In this document: piece by piece, positions 62,197 through 64,000 of the stretch
How positions within the stretch are numbered: the first letter of the stretch is position 1
How the letters are laid out: each line of letters starts with the position of its first letter
Source: Corynebacterium tuberculostearicum
GTDB taxonomy: Bacteria; Actinomycetota; Actinomycetes; Mycobacteriales; Mycobacteriaceae
NCBI RefSeq assembly: GCF_016894265.1
Contig: NZ_CP069791.1
Location: 1,116,001-1,180,000 of the forward strand
DNA length: 64,000 nt
Direction of reading: 5' to 3'
Translations under genes and position numbers: made by a program
Notes under the pieces: model-generated
The model's database searches: none
What the model was told of the DNA's origin: nothing
What the model saw: the letters and a program-made list of their open reading frames with translations, nothing else

Positions 62197-62451
62197 CATG
62201 ATTTTATGCTGCGGAGAAACCGGAGGTAAAAGCAGGGGTAACGTTTGCACTGGTAGCGGTTGGAGCTGCTTTAGAGACGGCCGAATTGGTTCTATAGGCC
62301 TTGAGCGTGGTCGCAATGCAAGGGGGAGGCCGTGTGTTCTCGGAAAGGTCGGACCTGAAAACGGACCCGTGCTAAGGGAGTGGAAAAGAGAAATCCTCGC
62401 TGGTGCGAGGAGAAACACAGCTAAAGTGCTGCTTTGCGCACTAGAACAGGC

Positions 62452-62474
62452 CCCTCCCGTTGAATACGGGAGGG
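62452..62474 (-). terminator. Hairpin downstream of the lipoprotein gene
   Basis: CCCTCCCGT (62452-62460) and ACGGGAGGG (62466-62474) make a perfect 9-bp GC-rich stem with a 5-base loop, 62 bp after the lipoprotein stop. There is no T run on either strand, so it is a weak or factor-assisted terminator at best. Confidence 0.45.
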
Positions 62475-62535
62475 AGCTGGCTTCGCTTCCTGCATTGGCT
62501 AGAACGGGAGATTTACGTGCGTTGTATACGGGCAG

Positions 62536-63441
62536 TTAATCGAGCTCGAAAGTTTGGCGGCCGATTTCGTCTTGGCTGAAGGACTTAGTCGCGACAAGCT
62601 CCACAGGTGTAGTTAAATCATCGAGCTCGTAGGCTATTGTGCCGGCAACAGTGCCTCCCTTTTTAATCTGCTCCAGCTGAGTATCGGAAGTTTCAGGATC
62701 AAAATAGGAACCGAGGTCGAGCTCGTTTACCTTATTCGGATCATTGTCTTGGATGGCGGTGAAGTACACGACAAAGTCGGTGGTAGTTAGGGTTTCATCC
62801 GTCTTATTCGTTACGTCATAGTTAAAGACGAGAAGTGGCTTTTCACCTATTTCGTTGCCGGGCTCACCAGGTTTAACAACACGGTGATCGGTAATTTCGA
62901 ACTTGGCGGCTGGAACATCCAGAACTCCGTCTTTAAAGGATTGGCTAAAATCTGTGCTCTTTAGCTCATTAACGGTTGTCGGATCATCCTTCACCTTCTT
63001 CATATGTGTGGTGAATTCCTTATCTTCAATCGCGACCTTGAAAGTTAAGGTGTCGTCTTCGATAGAGAAGTCTTTCTTATCGGACGAAGCGGTCATCCAC
63101 TCAGAGGCGGTGGCAACGGTATCGCGGTTTGAGGAAACGGTTTCACCGGAGGCAGCGGCTTGAGCGTCAAAGGTGCCGATCCAGTAGATCATGCGATTTT
63201 CGCCGTTGTCCATGACCCATTCGATGGTGATGACGTCATCGGTGATGCTGGCTTCCATCCAGCCATCTTCAGAAGCGCTGTCCTCTTGCTTCCACGTTCC
63301 AATGGCGGACTTCGCATCGGCCTGTGCATTGGACGTGGAATTGTTGGAGCCGTCTTCCTTTGGTTTGTCGCTGCTGCTATCTGAGCAGGAAGTAAGCGTG
63401 AGTGCAGAGACGAGGATGAGAGAAGAGAGTAGTTTGCGCAT
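62536..63441 (-). CDS. Lipoprotein with DUF5067-like C-terminal domain
   Basis: A 301-residue lipoprotein with a signal peptide ending LTLTSC (lipidated Cys19) and a short Ser/Asn linker. The central beta-rich domain contains GTWKQEDSASEDGWMEASI and WVMDNGENRMIYWIGTFD. The C-terminal Ig-like part (about 165-300; AAKFEITDHRVV, LLVFNYDVTNKTDE) resembles DUF5067, which occurs in Gram-positive surface proteins. It should be attached to the outer face of the cell membrane. Function unknown. Confidence 0.8.
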   Translation of the reverse strand: MRKLLSSLILVSALTLTSCSDSSSDKPKEDGSNNSTSNAQADAKSAIGTWKQEDSASEDGWMEASITDDVITIEWVMDNGENRMIYWIGTFDAQAAASGETVSSNRDTVATASEWMTASSDKKDFSIEDDTLTFKVAIEDKEFTTHMKKVKDDPTTVNELKSTDFSQSFKDGVLDVPAAKFEITDHRVVKPGEPGNEIGEKPLLVFNYDVTNKTDETLTTTDFVVYFTAIQDNDPNKVNELDLGSYFDPETSDTQLEQIKKGGTVAGTIAYELDDLTTPVELVATKSFSQDEIGRQTFELD

Positions 63442-63573
63442 AATTAACTTCTACCCTCAGGGGGTAGGAAGCGTACAAATACTCAATAGCGAAGGGGGCA
63501 AATTGGTCTTTGGCCACTCTTTGACTAATCTTTTGAGGGCAGAGAATCGCCCTAGTGGGCGGGAAATCTGCGT

Positions 63574-63647
63574 GGGGCTATAGCTCAGTCGGTTAGAGCT
63601 ACGGACTCATAATCCGTTGGTCGCGGGTTCGAGCCCCGCTGGCCCCA
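63574..63647 (+). tRNA. tRNA with CAT anticodon (Met or Ile2), second copy
   Basis: A 74-base cloverleaf with the same acceptor, D arm and anticodon loop as the 41465 tRNA. Its anticodon stem (ACGGA/TCCGT) and T stem (GCGGG/CCCGC) have compensatory changes, and its T loop is the normal TTCGAGC. Both copies therefore keep their folding. One may be elongator Met and the other Ile2. Confidence 0.93.
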
Positions 63648-63685
63648 CGGTTAAAGGGAGGCGTCGGCAAGCAGTGCCGGCGCCT

Positions 63686-64000
63686 TTAATCTTTGGTGTG
63701 CACGCGGTCTGCAAAACCCAGCTGGACGGTGATTTCGAGCCGAGCACCAATCGCGGAATCGTCTGCAGGGCAGGAGAGATTCTTGTGGTTAGTGGAGATG
63801 ATGCAATGCAGAACGTGCTTGTCGCCAGAAACTGGGTCCTTCGCGGTAATATCGCTTTACCGCGCTGGGGTAACGGAGGGATCGGGGGCCTCTAACTGGT
63901 AGGTCGCCTTCATTGCACGCTTATAAATTTCCATGGCAAAGGCGCAGTTGGTGTCATCCTGGGCGGTGATAAGCGCGTAGTCGCGGACGCCGCAGTCGCC
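63686..64000 (-). pseudogene. Lipoprotein paralogue with in-frame stop, partial
   Basis: The minus strand from the right edge reads GDCGVRDYALITAQDDTNCA, then FAMEIYKRAMKATYQLEA, a TAA at 63857-63859, then SDITAKDPVSGDKHVLHC and LGFADRVHTKD to a stop at 63686. It aligns with residues about 95-200 of the 59097-59708 lipoprotein (ITASSPVTKQSYNLDC, ADRSVWTKR). The stop sits where that protein has ADIT preceded by His. The start lies outside the window. Confidence 0.75.

Larger units (their letters stand above)
62151..62535. other. Intergenic region between the PTS operon and the lipoprotein gene
   Basis: About 385 bp that hold the PTS promoter/operator and a hairpin (both listed separately). 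A 116-codon frame on the plus strand has unlikely composition and no ribosome site and is not accepted as a gene. Confidence 0.5.

Noticed and set aside
62189..62539. 116-codon plus-strand gene
   Set aside because: No ribosome site, unlikely composition, and it overlaps the PTS operator and the end of the lipoprotein gene.
41465..63647. Whole 22-kb interval as one island flanked by tRNA direct repeats
   Set aside because: The two CAT tRNAs differ in several stem positions and their 3' halves are not identical, so they do not look like attL/attR. No integrase gene is present in between.

Overview
The window is a stretch of a high-GC actinobacterial chromosome, almost certainly Corynebacterium. 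The evidence is the conserved order recO - uppS - zur - znr - glyS - (secreted TPM-domain protein) - dgt - dnaG, the TANNNT -10 boxes placed for leaderless transcripts, and a primase with the degenerate zinc motif described below. No species is assigned.

Region 1 (1-21.2 kb) is mostly housekeeping. It holds the end of recO, uppS, a small XRE regulator with a membrane-protein partner, the zinc regulators zur and znr, glyS, two small conserved proteins, a large TPM-domain surface protein, a YdcF-like protein and dgt. These are followed by a coiled-coil DUF4041/T5orf172 protein, a 1088-residue LamG/metallophosphatase surface protein, a membrane-anchored barnase-type RNase with its barstar inhibitor, dnaG, a secreted PAP2 phosphatase, wecB and a DUF1707 protein.

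Region 2 (21.8-41.2 kb) starts at a tRNA-Asn gene and is visibly AT-richer. It is a surface-glycan island: five glycosyltransferase-type proteins, an ABC-2 permease and ATPase pair of the Wzm/Wzt kind, and two or three unknown proteins. It is interrupted by decayed insertion sequences (an IS256-type element nested in an IS3-type element, then a second IS3-type element). wecB on one side and wecC on the other would together supply UDP-ManNAcA, so the genes can be read as precursor synthesis, polymer assembly and ABC export.

Region 3 (41.4-59.1 kb) starts at a CAT-anticodon tRNA and intact galU and is a patchwork of relics and conflict genes. Besides intact galU there are two broken galU copies, one split by an intact IS256 element with a clean 8-bp target duplication. 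There is also a pair of paralogous small membrane proteins with duplicated flanks. The defence cluster is an XRE - ImmA/IrrE protease - PIN nuclease operon followed by a complete Wadjet system (jetABCD). Further on are ohr with a decayed second ohr/ohrR pair, and a Panacea antitoxin with a frameshifted Doc toxin.

Region 4 (59.1-64 kb) holds two lipoproteins, an ascorbate-type PTS (an IIA-IIB fusion and IIC) with a palindromic operator, a second CAT tRNA, and the broken end of a lipoprotein paralogue.

The most interesting parts are the XRE/ImmA/PIN operon beside Wadjet, the repeated galU relics that bracket the defence cluster, the Panacea-Doc pair, the barnase-barstar pair and the ABC-exported glycan island. 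All calls come from reading the sequence and from family knowledge; no database search was run.
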